Part shown: positions 8,020-15,721 of the stretch, in pieces
Numbering within the stretch: position 1 is the stretch's first letter
Layout: the number at the start of each line of letters is the position of its first letter
NCBI RefSeq assembly: GCF_008274825.1
Contig: NZ_CP030848.1
Span: forward strand, 4,426,255-4,490,254
Direction: 5' to 3'
Length of the DNA: 64,000 nt
From: Sphingobacterium hotanense
GTDB taxonomy: Bacteria; Bacteroidota; Bacteroidia; Sphingobacteriales; Sphingobacteriaceae
The notes under the pieces: model-generated
What the model was told of the DNA's origin: nothing
Database searches by the model: none
Seen by the model: only the letters and a program-made list of their open reading frames with translations
Made by a program: the position numbers and the translations under genes

Positions 8020-8334
8020 ATGTTACAAGAATTAACAGAAGATAATTTACAAGCTATCATCGACAGCAATGAAACGGTGATGGTTCAATATGCAGCCTCA
8101 TGGTGCGGAAACTGCCGTATCATGAAGCCTAAGTTTAAAAAACTATCTGGTGAGAATGAGCAAGTTACTTTCATCATTGCCGATGCGGAGAAATTCCCAG
8201 AGTCAAGAAAGCTTGCTAACGTCAATAACCTACCTACTTTCGCTGCTTTCAAAAACGGCAAATTGGTGAACCAAGTACAAACAAATAAAATCGAAGGATT
8301 AACAGATTTATTAAATGAAGTTACCAGTAATTAA
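8020..8334 (+). CDS. Thioredoxin-family protein
   Basis: 104 residues, no signal peptide, one thioredoxin fold. The active site is WCGNCRIMKP (about residues 27-36), so the CxxC is CGNC instead of thioredoxin's CGPC. The cis-proline is in NNLPTF. Likely a cytoplasmic electron donor, most simply for the peroxiredoxin just upstream (inference from order). The last 20 bases overlap the start of the next gene, which indicates translational coupling. Confidence 0.9.
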   Translation: MLQELTEDNLQAIIDSNETVMVQYAASWCGNCRIMKPKFKKLSGENEQVTFIIADAEKFPESRKLANVNNLPTFAAFKNGKLVNQVQTNKIEGLTDLLNEVTSN

Positions 8335-8572
8335 ACACCTTACAGAATTTATTGCCGAGAACGATGTGGACTTCGTCTTAGAAACCATTGAGACCTTGGA
8401 AGCACTAACAGAAGTTCCTTCCTTAAAGGATGAAGAACTTGATGTTATCGGCGAATTGATTTCCAATATGTACGGTGCGGTTGAAGTTAACAAGTTGGTA
8501 CAAGAGGGAATGCCACAAAAAGAGGCCTTGAATAGCTTCATGAAGCGTGTATTAGGGTCTATCGACAAATAA
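8315..8572 (+). CDS. Small conserved protein (DUF6952-like) coupled to thioredoxin
   Basis: 85 residues, soluble, predicted mostly helical, no signal or membrane segment. It starts MKLPVIKHLTEF inside the thioredoxin gene (20-base overlap). From memory this matches the DUF6952 proteins that follow peroxiredoxin and thioredoxin genes in Bacteroidota; function unknown. It has no cysteine, so it is not itself a thiol enzyme; an adaptor or stability role for the peroxiredoxin/thioredoxin pair is a guess from the fixed order. A strong terminator follows 40 bases after the stop. Confidence 0.85.
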   Translation: MKLPVIKHLTEFIAENDVDFVLETIETLEALTEVPSLKDEELDVIGELISNMYGAVEVNKLVQEGMPQKEALNSFMKRVLGSIDK

Positions 8573-8612
8573 ACTCCGTAGGCGTAACGCCTGCACTATT
8601 ATATTTATTATT

Positions 8613-8664
8613 CTTTTCCACAGAAACCTTGTGTATAACTTGGTTTTTGTGGAAAAGTTTTTTT
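8613..8664 (+). terminator. Strong terminator of the peroxiredoxin-thioredoxin operon
   Basis: A 16-bp stem with a single G-U pair (CTTTTCCACAGAAACC at 8613-8628 with 8642-8657), a 13-base loop, then TTTTTTT. A smaller AGGCG-TAA-CGCCT hairpin lies just before it at about 8580. Confidence 0.88.
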
Positions 8665-8803
8665 AAAGGGGTCTGCCCGATTACATCTATTTTATAGTAC
8701 TTTTATAATCGTTAAAGGTTAGACCCGAAGCAAATTTATCCTGCCAAATCGAACCGATAGGTTTATAATCAGGGTTTGAAGTCAAAGATTTTTAATTGTT
8801 GGT

Positions 8804-8834
8804 AAAAGGAATCAAATTATTTTTGATTCCTTTT
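8804..8834. terminator. Palindromic hairpin before the deacetylase gene
   Basis: A perfect 13-bp inverted repeat (AAAAGGAATCAAA at 8804-8816 with 8822-8834) and 5-base loop, ending in T-rich sequence 32 bases before the deacetylase ATG. It can form a terminator-like hairpin on both strands. It may insulate the deacetylase operon from upstream transcription, or act in its leader RNA. Apart from this and the upstream terminator, the gap 8573-8866 shows nothing further. Confidence 0.6.
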
Positions 8835-8866
8835 ATTTTGTACTGAAACTTCTTTATTTTTAAGAT

Positions 8867-11302
8867 ATGATGCAAAGAACCCTATTCCTAGTCATTCTAT
8901 ACCTATGTTCAATCACAATATCCTACAGTCAGCAAAGCTACTCATCCTCGCTGATCAAGTCTAAAATAGATAAACTTTCTACCTTGGGTACAGTGTTGTA
9001 CTTTGCTGCACATCCGGACGACGAAAATACGCGATTGATAGCCTGGTTAGCCAATGAAAAGAACTACAGAACGGCATATTTATCTTTAACACGAGGAGAT
9101 GGCGGACAGAACTTATTAGGTACAGAACAGGGCATTGAATTGGGTTTAATCAGGACCCAGGAGCTATTAGCAGCTCGTGCGATCGATAAAGGAGAACAAT
9201 ACTTCAGTTCCGCTTACGATTTTGGTTTCTCGAAAACACATGAAGAGACTTTCTCGTTTTGGCAGAAAGAAGAAACACTACGTGAGGCTGTTTATCTAAT
9301 CCGTAAGCTACAACCTGATGTCATCATCAATCGCTTCCCTCCTGACGCTCGTGGCGGACATGGTCATCATCAAGCGTCTGCTATCCTCGCCAAGGAAGCA
9401 TTCGAAGCTGCCGCAGATCCGAAGAGATTTCCAGAACAGTTAAAAGACCTAAAACCATGGAAGGCGAAACGTTTGCTATGGAATACTGCCAATTTTGGTG
9501 GAATGAATAATACACGCGAAGATCAGCTAAAAGTCGATATTGGCGCTTATAATCCCTTATTGGGTTACTCTTACGGAGAAATAGCCGCCTTGAGTCGCTC
9601 ACAGCATAAGAGTCAGGGATTTGGTTCTGCTGCTGGTCGTGGCAAGTCTATTGAGTACTTTGAGGCTGTTGCTGGCGAAGAGGCTAAAGAGAGTCTATTC
9701 GACGGCATTGATGCCACTTGGAAGCGCCTTGGTGAGCCTACTTCAGCCATCGAACAGACTATCAACGATATTCAAAACACCTTTCAAGCAGAAGCCCCTG
9801 AGGCGTCCATTGATAAACTGATCAACCTGCATAATTCTATTTCAAAGCTTAAGCCTTCTGTTTACAAAACGCAAAAGCTACAAGATGTTGAAGAGTTGAT
9901 TATTGCTTGCTCAGGTTTATGGATTGAAGCTACTGCCAGTAAATTCAACTATGTGGTCAATGAAGAGATCCCGGTTTCCAACGAGCTTATCCTTCGCAAT
10001 CCAGGAATCAAAGTGCGGGTGAAATCTATTAATGGCAAATCGATCGATCAAGAACTTCCATGGAATGAAGTAAAGAAATTTGAGGATAGCAAAAACTTCT
10101 CATCATGGACACAGCCTTATTGGTTGGAAAAACCGCATAGTCTTGGGAAGTTTGCCGTAGATACCAAAGATTATGGCAATCCTGAGAATAGCAACTTGCC
10201 GAGTTCTACTTTCACCCTGGATATAAACGGTTTTACATTTCCTGTGGAAAGACAGATTAAATACAAATATGTTGATCCTGTCGAGGGCGAGGTTTATGAA
10301 CCGCTAAGCATTAGCCCGGTTATTACAGCTTCCATCAACCATCCCAATATCTTGCTCCAACAAGGTGAAAAGAAGGTTTTGATCATCACTCTAAAAAACA
10401 ACTCGACAAAAAAGCAACAAATTGACCTTACTTTCAAGCAGTCAGATGGGCGCGAGATGAGTCCGAGTAGTTATGCGATCACATTCGAGCCGAATCAAGA
10501 GATTATAAAGACGGTGGAGATAAGTAATCCGAAGAACAGTGCTTCGTCTAGCATTGACCTTCTTGCGAACGGCATGCCGCTCTATGGCTATAAACGTCTT
10601 CTATACCCGCATGTGCCCCCGATTACTTGGTTCCCGCCTGTACAATTGCAGGTAAAGGCTTTAGAATTGAATAATCCAATTAAGCGCGTCGCCTATATTG
10701 CAGGAGCGGGTGACCTTATTCCAAGTTCCCTGTCGAATATCGGGATAGAGGTCGATCAATTGTCGGAATCACAAATTAGTGCCTCGAATCTGCGGGCATA
10801 TGATGCCGTTGTGTTAGGGGTTAGAGCTTATAATGTAAGTCGATCGATAGCGCGCTGGTTTCCGGAGCTGATGAGCTATGTGGAGCAAGGCGGTACAGCG
10901 ATCGTGCAGTATAATGTCAACTCACGGACTGGCATCGATCAGTTCGGACCCTATCCGTTTAACATTAGTAGAGCGCGTGTAACGGAGGAAGATGCGAAGG
11001 TAACATTTGTTGAGCCGAAGGATCCTGTGCTCAACTTTCCGAATAAGATAACACAAAAGGACTTCGACGGCTGGGTACAAGAGCGTGGATTATATTTTGC
11101 AGAGAACATTGATAAACAATATCGCACACCATTATCCTTCGCCGATCAGAATGAAAAGCAACATAAAGGTTCTTTATTGGTCACAAAATATGGAAAAGGC
11201 AAATTTGTCTATACTTCTTTGGCGTTTTTCCGACAATTACCGGCGGGTGTGCCCGGAGCTTATAGATTATTTGTAAATTTGCTAGCTAACGAAGAAAAAT
11301 AA
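8867..11302 (+). CDS. Secreted PIG-L/LmbE-family deacetylase with long C-terminal extension
   Basis: 811 residues with a signal peptide (hydrophobic FLVILYLCSITISYS, cut before QQ). The LmbE/PIG-L zinc motif AHPDDENTR stands near residue 46, with GDGGQN and the later GGHGHHQAS metal-site histidines (about residues 165-172). These enzymes remove N-acetyl groups from glucosamine-type sugars. After the catalytic domain (to about residue 280) come a beta-sandwich-like region (about 480-590) and a C-terminal Rossmann-like stretch (VAYIAGAGDLIPSSL, then DAVVLGVRAY, resembling glutamine-amidotransferase-like domains). An ATG one codon later is an alternative start. It heads a four-gene group with two tiny membrane proteins and a sodium symporter, which suggests processing in the periplasm followed by uptake. 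Confidence 0.87.
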   Translation: MMQRTLFLVILYLCSITISYSQQSYSSSLIKSKIDKLSTLGTVLYFAAHPDDENTRLIAWLANEKNYRTAYLSLTRGDGGQNLLGTEQGIELGLIRTQELLAARAIDKGEQYFSSAYDFGFSKTHEETFSFWQKEETLREAVYLIRKLQPDVIINRFPPDARGGHGHHQASAILAKEAFEAAADPKRFPEQLKDLKPWKAKRLLWNTANFGGMNNTREDQLKVDIGAYNPLLGYSYGEIAALSRSQHKSQGFGSAAGRGKSIEYFEAVAGEEAKESLFDGIDATWKRLGEPTSAIEQTINDIQNTFQAEAPEASIDKLINLHNSISKLKPSVYKTQKLQDVEELIIACSGLWIEATASKFNYVVNEEIPVSNELILRNPGIKVRVKSINGKSIDQELPWNEVKKFEDSKNFSSWTQPYWLEKPHSLGKFAVDTKDYGNPENSNLPSSTFTLDINGFTFPVERQIKYKYVDPVEGEVYEPLSISPVITASINHPNILLQQGEKKVLIITLKNNSTKKQQIDLTFKQSDGREMSPSSYAITFEPNQEIIKTVEISNPKNSASSSIDLLANGMPLYGYKRLLYPHVPPITWFPPVQLQVKALELNNPIKRVAYIAGAGDLIPSSLSNIGIEVDQLSESQISASNLRAYDAVVLGVRAYNVSRSIARWFPELMSYVEQGGTAIVQYNVNSRTGIDQFGPYPFNISRARVTEEDAKVTFVEPKDPVLNFPNKITQKDFDGWVQERGLYFAENIDKQYRTPLSFADQNEKQHKGSLLVTKYGKGKFVYTSLAFFRQLPAGVPGAYRLFVNLLANEEK

Positions 11303-11314
11303 TAATAACATATA

Positions 11315-11512
11315 ATGGAAAATCAAATCGAAAACTCTAACGGAATCAACGTAAAAGGAATTATTTTATTGGTTGGTGTTGTATTAGCTGCTTTAACTGC
11401 TTGGGTTGCAACAGGTACTTTTTTAGGCGTAATTACCGGTACAGTCGCTGGCTTAATCTTCGCAATTTTCTTTATTTCGGTTTTATTACCGTTCAAAAAG
11501 CATGACAGATAA
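11315..11512 (+). CDS. Small two-helix membrane protein
   Basis: 65 residues: a polar N-terminus (MENQIENSNG), two hydrophobic stretches (about residues 15-33 and 36-58) and a basic end (PFKKHDR). I do not recognise the family. It starts 12 bases after the deacetylase stop and its end overlaps the next small gene by 11 bases, so it is part of the deacetylase-symporter operon. Its short length is compensated by tight coupling on both sides and a protein-like composition. Confidence 0.75.
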   Translation: MENQIENSNGINVKGIILLVGVVLAALTAWVATGTFLGVITGTVAGLIFAIFFISVLLPFKKHDR

Positions 11513-11621
11513 GGGACTTCCTCCTTTCGTACGAAATTGGAGACAATTCTATTGGATAATTGTACTCTGGCTTTTCGTATGTATAGTCCTCATGTATTTT
11601 TTCACTAGATACTTTGGATGA
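11502..11621 (+). CDS. Very small single-span membrane protein before the symporter
   Basis: 39 residues (MTDKGLPPFVRNWRQFYWII and onward), with a basic, aromatic N-terminus and one transmembrane helix (about residues 17-36). The ATG overlaps the end of the preceding gene by 11 bases, and its TGA shares bases with the symporter ATG (ATGA at 11618-11621), the classic sign of translational coupling. Small helper membrane proteins beside sodium/solute symporters are known in other phyla (for example the DUF485 protein beside ActP and the DUF997 protein beside PanF). A similar accessory role is inferred, not shown. Confidence 0.75.
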   Translation: MTDKGLPPFVRNWRQFYWIIVLWLFVCIVLMYFFTRYFG

Positions 11622-13315
11622 GTAGTATCGACTGGATAGTACTCATCCTCACCTTGCTTTCTATAGTGCTTTATGGACTCTATAAAAGCAAGAACGTCAA
11701 AAACATTGACGGCTACATCCTTGGTGACCGCTCTTTACCCTGGTACACCGTAGGACTCTCGGTCATGGCGACCCAAGCCAGCGCAATCACCTTTCTTTCT
11801 GCCCCAGGATTAGCTTACTCTTCCGGAATGAGTTTCGTCCAATTCTATTTCGGACTTCCTTTGGCGATGATTGTACTCTGTGTCACTTTTGTCCCCATCT
11901 TCCATAAGCTTAAGGTCTATACCGCCTATGAATTTCTCGAGAAGCGGTTCGACGTCAAAACTAGGGTGTTAACGGCTATCCTCTTTTTGATACAAAGAGG
12001 TATATCGACCGGAATTACCATCTTCGCCCCTGCCATTATCCTATCCACCATACTGAACATCGATTTGACCGTGACAACCTTGTCAATCGGGGCCCTCCTG
12101 TTGATCTATACAGTTTACGGCGGAACGAAAGCTGTTTCTTATACGCAATTGCTGCAGATGTCCATCATTTTCGGCGGATTGCTTTTAGCAGGCGTATTGG
12201 TGGTGCAACTCCTCCCAGAACATATAGGTTTTACGGAGGCTCTCCATATCGCAGGGAAATCGGGAAAAACCAACGCGATAGACTTTACCCTCGATTTAGA
12301 TAATCAGTACACCGTCTGGACAGGTCTTATCGGCGGCTTCTTTCTTCAGCTCTCTTATTTCGGAACGGATCAAAGTCAGGTTGGCCGATATCTTACAGGT
12401 TCATCGGTTAAAGAGAGCCGACTAGGCTTGCTTATGAATGGCCTTTTAAAGGTGCCTATGCAATTTTGTATCCTGTTGATAGGTATACTGGTCTTTGCAT
12501 ACTATCAGTATCACACACCGCCTCTATTCTTTAATGAGCAGGAAACCATAAAACTGGAGCAAAGTGCCTACAAAGCCGATTATCAACAGATCATGCAAAC
12601 GCATGAAAAGATAAGCTCAGAGAAAACCCTAGTCGTTAATGAACTCACAGATGCACTCGCAAATAAAGAAGATTCGAAAATCGATGGCATCCGTGATCGG
12701 CTTGCCGCCTATAATGATCAAGAAAAGGAACTCCGCGCAGATTTGGTGGACCTGATGAAGAAAAATGATAGCGCTGCTGACACCAATGATAATAACTATA
12801 TCTTCTTAAAGTTCGTTACGGATGTGTTTCCAAAGGGCTTGATTGGCTTATTGATTGCGATCATCTTCCTGGCATCCATGGGTGCTACGGCTAGTGCAAT
12901 CAACTCCCTCTCCTCTACCTCTGTCATCGATATTTATAAGCGCTTTGTGAAGAAAGATGCCAATGAAAAACATTATCTGAATGCTTCTCGAATTGCGACC
13001 GCCTTCTGGGGTGTTTTTACGATTGCTATCGCCCTCTATTCGAGTAAGCTTGGCAATCTTCTGGAAGCAGTGAATATCCTCGGCTCCCTATTCTATGGAA
13101 CTATCCTCGGTATTTTCTTGGTGGCTTTCTATATCAAAAGAATCGGCGGAAAAGCAGTGTTTCTGGCAGCTATTCTTTCGGAGATTATCGTCGTTGGTAT
13201 CTGGAGATTGGATGTTGTTGCCTTCCTATGGCTTAACTTGATTGGATGCGTCTTTGTGATTGTATTAGGCTTTGTTCTTCAGGAATTGATAGGAAAGAAA
13301 AAGGAACTGGCTTAA
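11618..13315 (+). CDS. Sodium:solute symporter (SSS family)
   Basis: 565 residues with about thirteen hydrophobic segments. The start MSSIDWIVLILTLLSIVLYG is followed by the SSS core (SVMATQASAITFLSAPGLAY near residues 48-68, and SYFGTDQSQVGRYL near residue 245). A charged, helix-forming insert of about 90 residues (about 300-393, EKISSEKTL to KKNDSAAD) interrupts the membrane core before FPKGLIGLLIAIIFLASMGA. Sugars or amino sugars are the likely cargo class given the upstream deacetylase, but the substrate cannot be read. Translation is coupled to the 39-residue protein by ATGA. Confidence 0.9.
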   Translation: MSSIDWIVLILTLLSIVLYGLYKSKNVKNIDGYILGDRSLPWYTVGLSVMATQASAITFLSAPGLAYSSGMSFVQFYFGLPLAMIVLCVTFVPIFHKLKVYTAYEFLEKRFDVKTRVLTAILFLIQRGISTGITIFAPAIILSTILNIDLTVTTLSIGALLLIYTVYGGTKAVSYTQLLQMSIIFGGLLLAGVLVVQLLPEHIGFTEALHIAGKSGKTNAIDFTLDLDNQYTVWTGLIGGFFLQLSYFGTDQSQVGRYLTGSSVKESRLGLLMNGLLKVPMQFCILLIGILVFAYYQYHTPPLFFNEQETIKLEQSAYKADYQQIMQTHEKISSEKTLVVNELTDALANKEDSKIDGIRDRLAAYNDQEKELRADLVDLMKKNDSAADTNDNNYIFLKFVTDVFPKGLIGLLIAIIFLASMGATASAINSLSSTSVIDIYKRFVKKDANEKHYLNASRIATAFWGVFTIAIALYSSKLGNLLEAVNILGSLFYGTILGIFLVAFYIKRIGGKAVFLAAILSEIIVVGIWRLDVVAFLWLNLIGCVFVIVLGFVLQELIGKKKELA

Positions 13316-13346
13316 GAAAAGATGAGGCCGCTTTTCAGCGACCTCA
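13316..13346 (-). terminator. Terminator of the SusCD-thioredoxin operon
   Basis: A ten-base arm TGAGGTCGCT pairs with AGCGGCCTCA on the minus strand (13323-13332 with 13337-13346, one G-U pair, 4-base loop), then TCTTTTC. The G-U pair would be an A-C mismatch on the other strand, so the minus orientation is favoured. Confidence 0.65.
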
Positions 13347-13354
13347 ATCAACAA

Positions 13355-14500
13355 CTATAATAGTTTATCAAGTTTCTCTATTAATTCATTTCCATGCAGG
13401 TTTTTTGCAATAATCTTCCCGTCGGGTCCGATTAGAAAGTTTTGCGGAATTGCCTGTATACCATACAGAGCCGCAACTTCATTCTTCCATCCTGTGAGAT
13501 CACTTATATGGTGCCACGGCAATCCATCTTTTTCAATTGCCCCTAGCCAAACATCCCTTTTCCCCGGCTTGTCGAGTGATAAACCTAGGATGGTGAAGTT
13601 CCTGTCCTTGAAAGCCGTATAGGCTTTAACTAGATTAGGATTGTCTGCACGACAAGGAGCACACCAAGAAGCCCAAAAATCAAGCAACACATACTTGCCT
13701 TTGAAATCCGACAATTTTACCTCTTTTCCGCTAAGATCTGGTTGGGTAAAGTCTGGAGCAAGCTGTCCAATGGCCAGCTTCTTTGCCGTTTCAATCGCTT
13801 TCCCTAGCTGTTGTCCGTCTTCCTTCAACTTTAGTTTACTATCGAGTAGAGCGTAAAGCGGCTCCACTTTTTCTACGTCAATGCTATAACCTGCGATATC
13901 TTTGAGTGCCAATAAGCTAAAGTAAGAAGCCTTATTTGCAGCGATGTAGCTTTCCTTTGCCTTGTTTGCTTCTTTTTCCAAACTGTCCATCCTAGCATTT
14001 ATAGCCGCTAGCTGCTGTTTATCAGGCGATTTACTCTGATAGAGTTTCGAGCGCTCTGTTTGGATTTCCTCCGCTTTAAGCTCGAATGCCTTCATGTAGT
14101 CTGCATAGTCAGCATATTCACGTTGGACGGCAGAGCCTATAATCTTCGCATCAGCAATTTTGTCGCTAAATGAAACAGTCGATAAGCCTTGATCGACATA
14201 CAGATTCACCTTATCCCATATTCTCAATCCTCGCTGACCAAAGAACGGAGTTCCCTGGGGCGAATAATAAAGAGTGACTATAGTCGGCCCCTTTACCTCG
14301 CCCTTGTATTCCTTTGATTGATCGAGGATGACAGAATCCAGATGCAATTCATTCTCCACGAGATAGCGAACAAACACTTTTTCATTCGGCGCCGATTTCT
14401 CCTTTTCAAACTTTAGTTGGAAGGTATTATTTTGTGCCTGTGCGCCATGAGAAGCCATTAGACCCAATAGCGCTATTATAGATATTTTAACCGAATTCAT
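13355..14500 (-). CDS. TlpA-like thiol-disulfide oxidoreductase with N-terminal DUF4369-like domain
   Basis: 381 residues with a signal peptide ending AQAQ. The N-terminal half is a beta domain plus helices as in DUF4369 proteins (about residues 25-230). The C-terminal half is an AhpC-TSA/thioredoxin fold with the active site WASWCAPCRADNPN (CAPC near residue 277) and the cis-proline loop AIPQNFLI. Likely in the periplasm, reducing or reshuffling disulfides. It is the last gene of the SusC-SusD operon, 3 bases after the preceding thioredoxin-fold gene. Thioredoxin genes are often found behind RagA/RagB pairs in this phylum; why is not established. Confidence 0.9.
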   Translation of the reverse strand: MNSVKISIIALLGLMASHGAQAQNNTFQLKFEKEKSAPNEKVFVRYLVENELHLDSVILDQSKEYKGEVKGPTIVTLYYSPQGTPFFGQRGLRIWDKVNLYVDQGLSTVSFSDKIADAKIIGSAVQREYADYADYMKAFELKAEEIQTERSKLYQSKSPDKQQLAAINARMDSLEKEANKAKESYIAANKASYFSLLALKDIAGYSIDVEKVEPLYALLDSKLKLKEDGQQLGKAIETAKKLAIGQLAPDFTQPDLSGKEVKLSDFKGKYVLLDFWASWCAPCRADNPNLVKAYTAFKDRNFTILGLSLDKPGKRDVWLGAIEKDGLPWHHISDLTGWKNEVAALYGIQAIPQNFLIGPDGKIIAKNLHGNELIEKLDKLL

Positions 14501-14503
14501 GTT

Positions 14504-15721
14504 TTAAATGGATTTTGCGCGTTCGACCAACTTATCTGCGATCTTAATAATCTTCGATGTTTCAAACTCCGCTAGTGCTCTTGCAGCCTCTGCCGCTTTA
14601 ATCGCTTCTTGCTTTTTATTCAATAGAATGCAAATTTCAGCAAGTGTCCCTTGATTGGAATAAGAATCTTCCTCAAGCTCCACAGCTTGCTTAGCAAGTA
14701 CGTAACATTGCAAAACTCTCGCACCGGTAGGTGTGCTGCCTGTCGCGTATTTTCCAGAATTTCTGCGTGCAATAAAGCTCAATCGCTCAGCTTGATCCTT
14801 TAGAAGTCCCTTTCTCAATTTGTCGGTAAGTTGAATGAAATCATCGTCAGTCCCATGGCTAGCCACCCATTCAACTTCATACATGGCTCCTTCAATCTGT
14901 GCTTCTTGATCAGGGTTAGAAGTAAAATACTGTAGTCCTTTTTGGAACTCCTCTTTATTCTTATCGCGGATGTAACCATACATCGCGAAACGCAGTAGTT
15001 GTTGTTCTTTTGCTAAGAATTCTGCTGCAGGAACATGTTCCTTGAAGTATGCTTTATTCTTTAGAAAGTAACTTCCATAAGGGTCTGTGCCTGTCTGTCC
15101 CAGCTGCATGATTGCCTTCCATCCAATCTCTGATTTCATGAAATCCTCGTTCTTTGCGAGCTCATCCACAGCTGCTCTCGCTGATTGTGACTCTTTCGGA
15201 TCTACATTTTTCATGACCTCAATATGTCGTAATAAGAAGGCCGGATCACGCTCTCCCGCAGCGTAGCGAGCCTGCAATGTCGGAATGTGAAAATCCTTGT
15301 TATTGGCTTGTTGTCCTTCTTTTAGGAATTCATCCATTTCCATTCTCGACTGCGTACGATAAACTAGTACGCCCTCCGAATCCAGAAACAGATACGTTGG
15401 GAAGCTGCGGATATTATATTTTTTTGCTATTTCTATCCCTTCTCCAACTTCACAATCGAATTTAGTGTTGATGAAGTTCGTATTATAATAATCTGCTATC
15501 GCAGCTTGGTTGAATACATTTCCCTCCATCCATTTGCATGGTGCACACCATGACGTGTATCCATCCAAAAAGATTAATTTGTTCTCCTTTTTTGCCTTCG
15601 CTTTAGCTTCGGCTAAAGATAGCTTTTGAAACTGTATCGAGGATTGGGCATTAGCGTTGATATGAAATAAGATCAAAACCAACGTCACTGTTATCTGTAC
15701 TAAACTCTTATTAACGTTCAT
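14504..15721 (-). CDS. Secreted thioredoxin-fold protein with long helical C-terminal region
   Basis: 405 residues; signal peptide ending NANAQ. The thioredoxin domain is at residues 30-140 with the active site GYTSWCAPCKWM (CAPC near residue 58) and SFPTYLFLDSEG, followed by about 250 mostly helical residues with a repeat-like pattern at the end (LAEICILLNKKQEAIKAAEA). Its 5' end overlaps the SusD gene by 11 bases, so it is translated with it. Likely located in the periplasm or on the outer membrane, acting with the neighbouring TlpA-like protein. Confidence 0.87.
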   Translation of the reverse strand: MNVNKSLVQITVTLVLILFHINANAQSSIQFQKLSLAEAKAKAKKENKLIFLDGYTSWCAPCKWMEGNVFNQAAIADYYNTNFINTKFDCEVGEGIEIAKKYNIRSFPTYLFLDSEGVLVYRTQSRMEMDEFLKEGQQANNKDFHIPTLQARYAAGERDPAFLLRHIEVMKNVDPKESQSARAAVDELAKNEDFMKSEIGWKAIMQLGQTGTDPYGSYFLKNKAYFKEHVPAAEFLAKEQQLLRFAMYGYIRDKNKEEFQKGLQYFTSNPDQEAQIEGAMYEVEWVASHGTDDDFIQLTDKLRKGLLKDQAERLSFIARRNSGKYATGSTPTGARVLQCYVLAKQAVELEEDSYSNQGTLAEICILLNKKQEAIKAAEAARALAEFETSKIIKIADKLVERAKSI

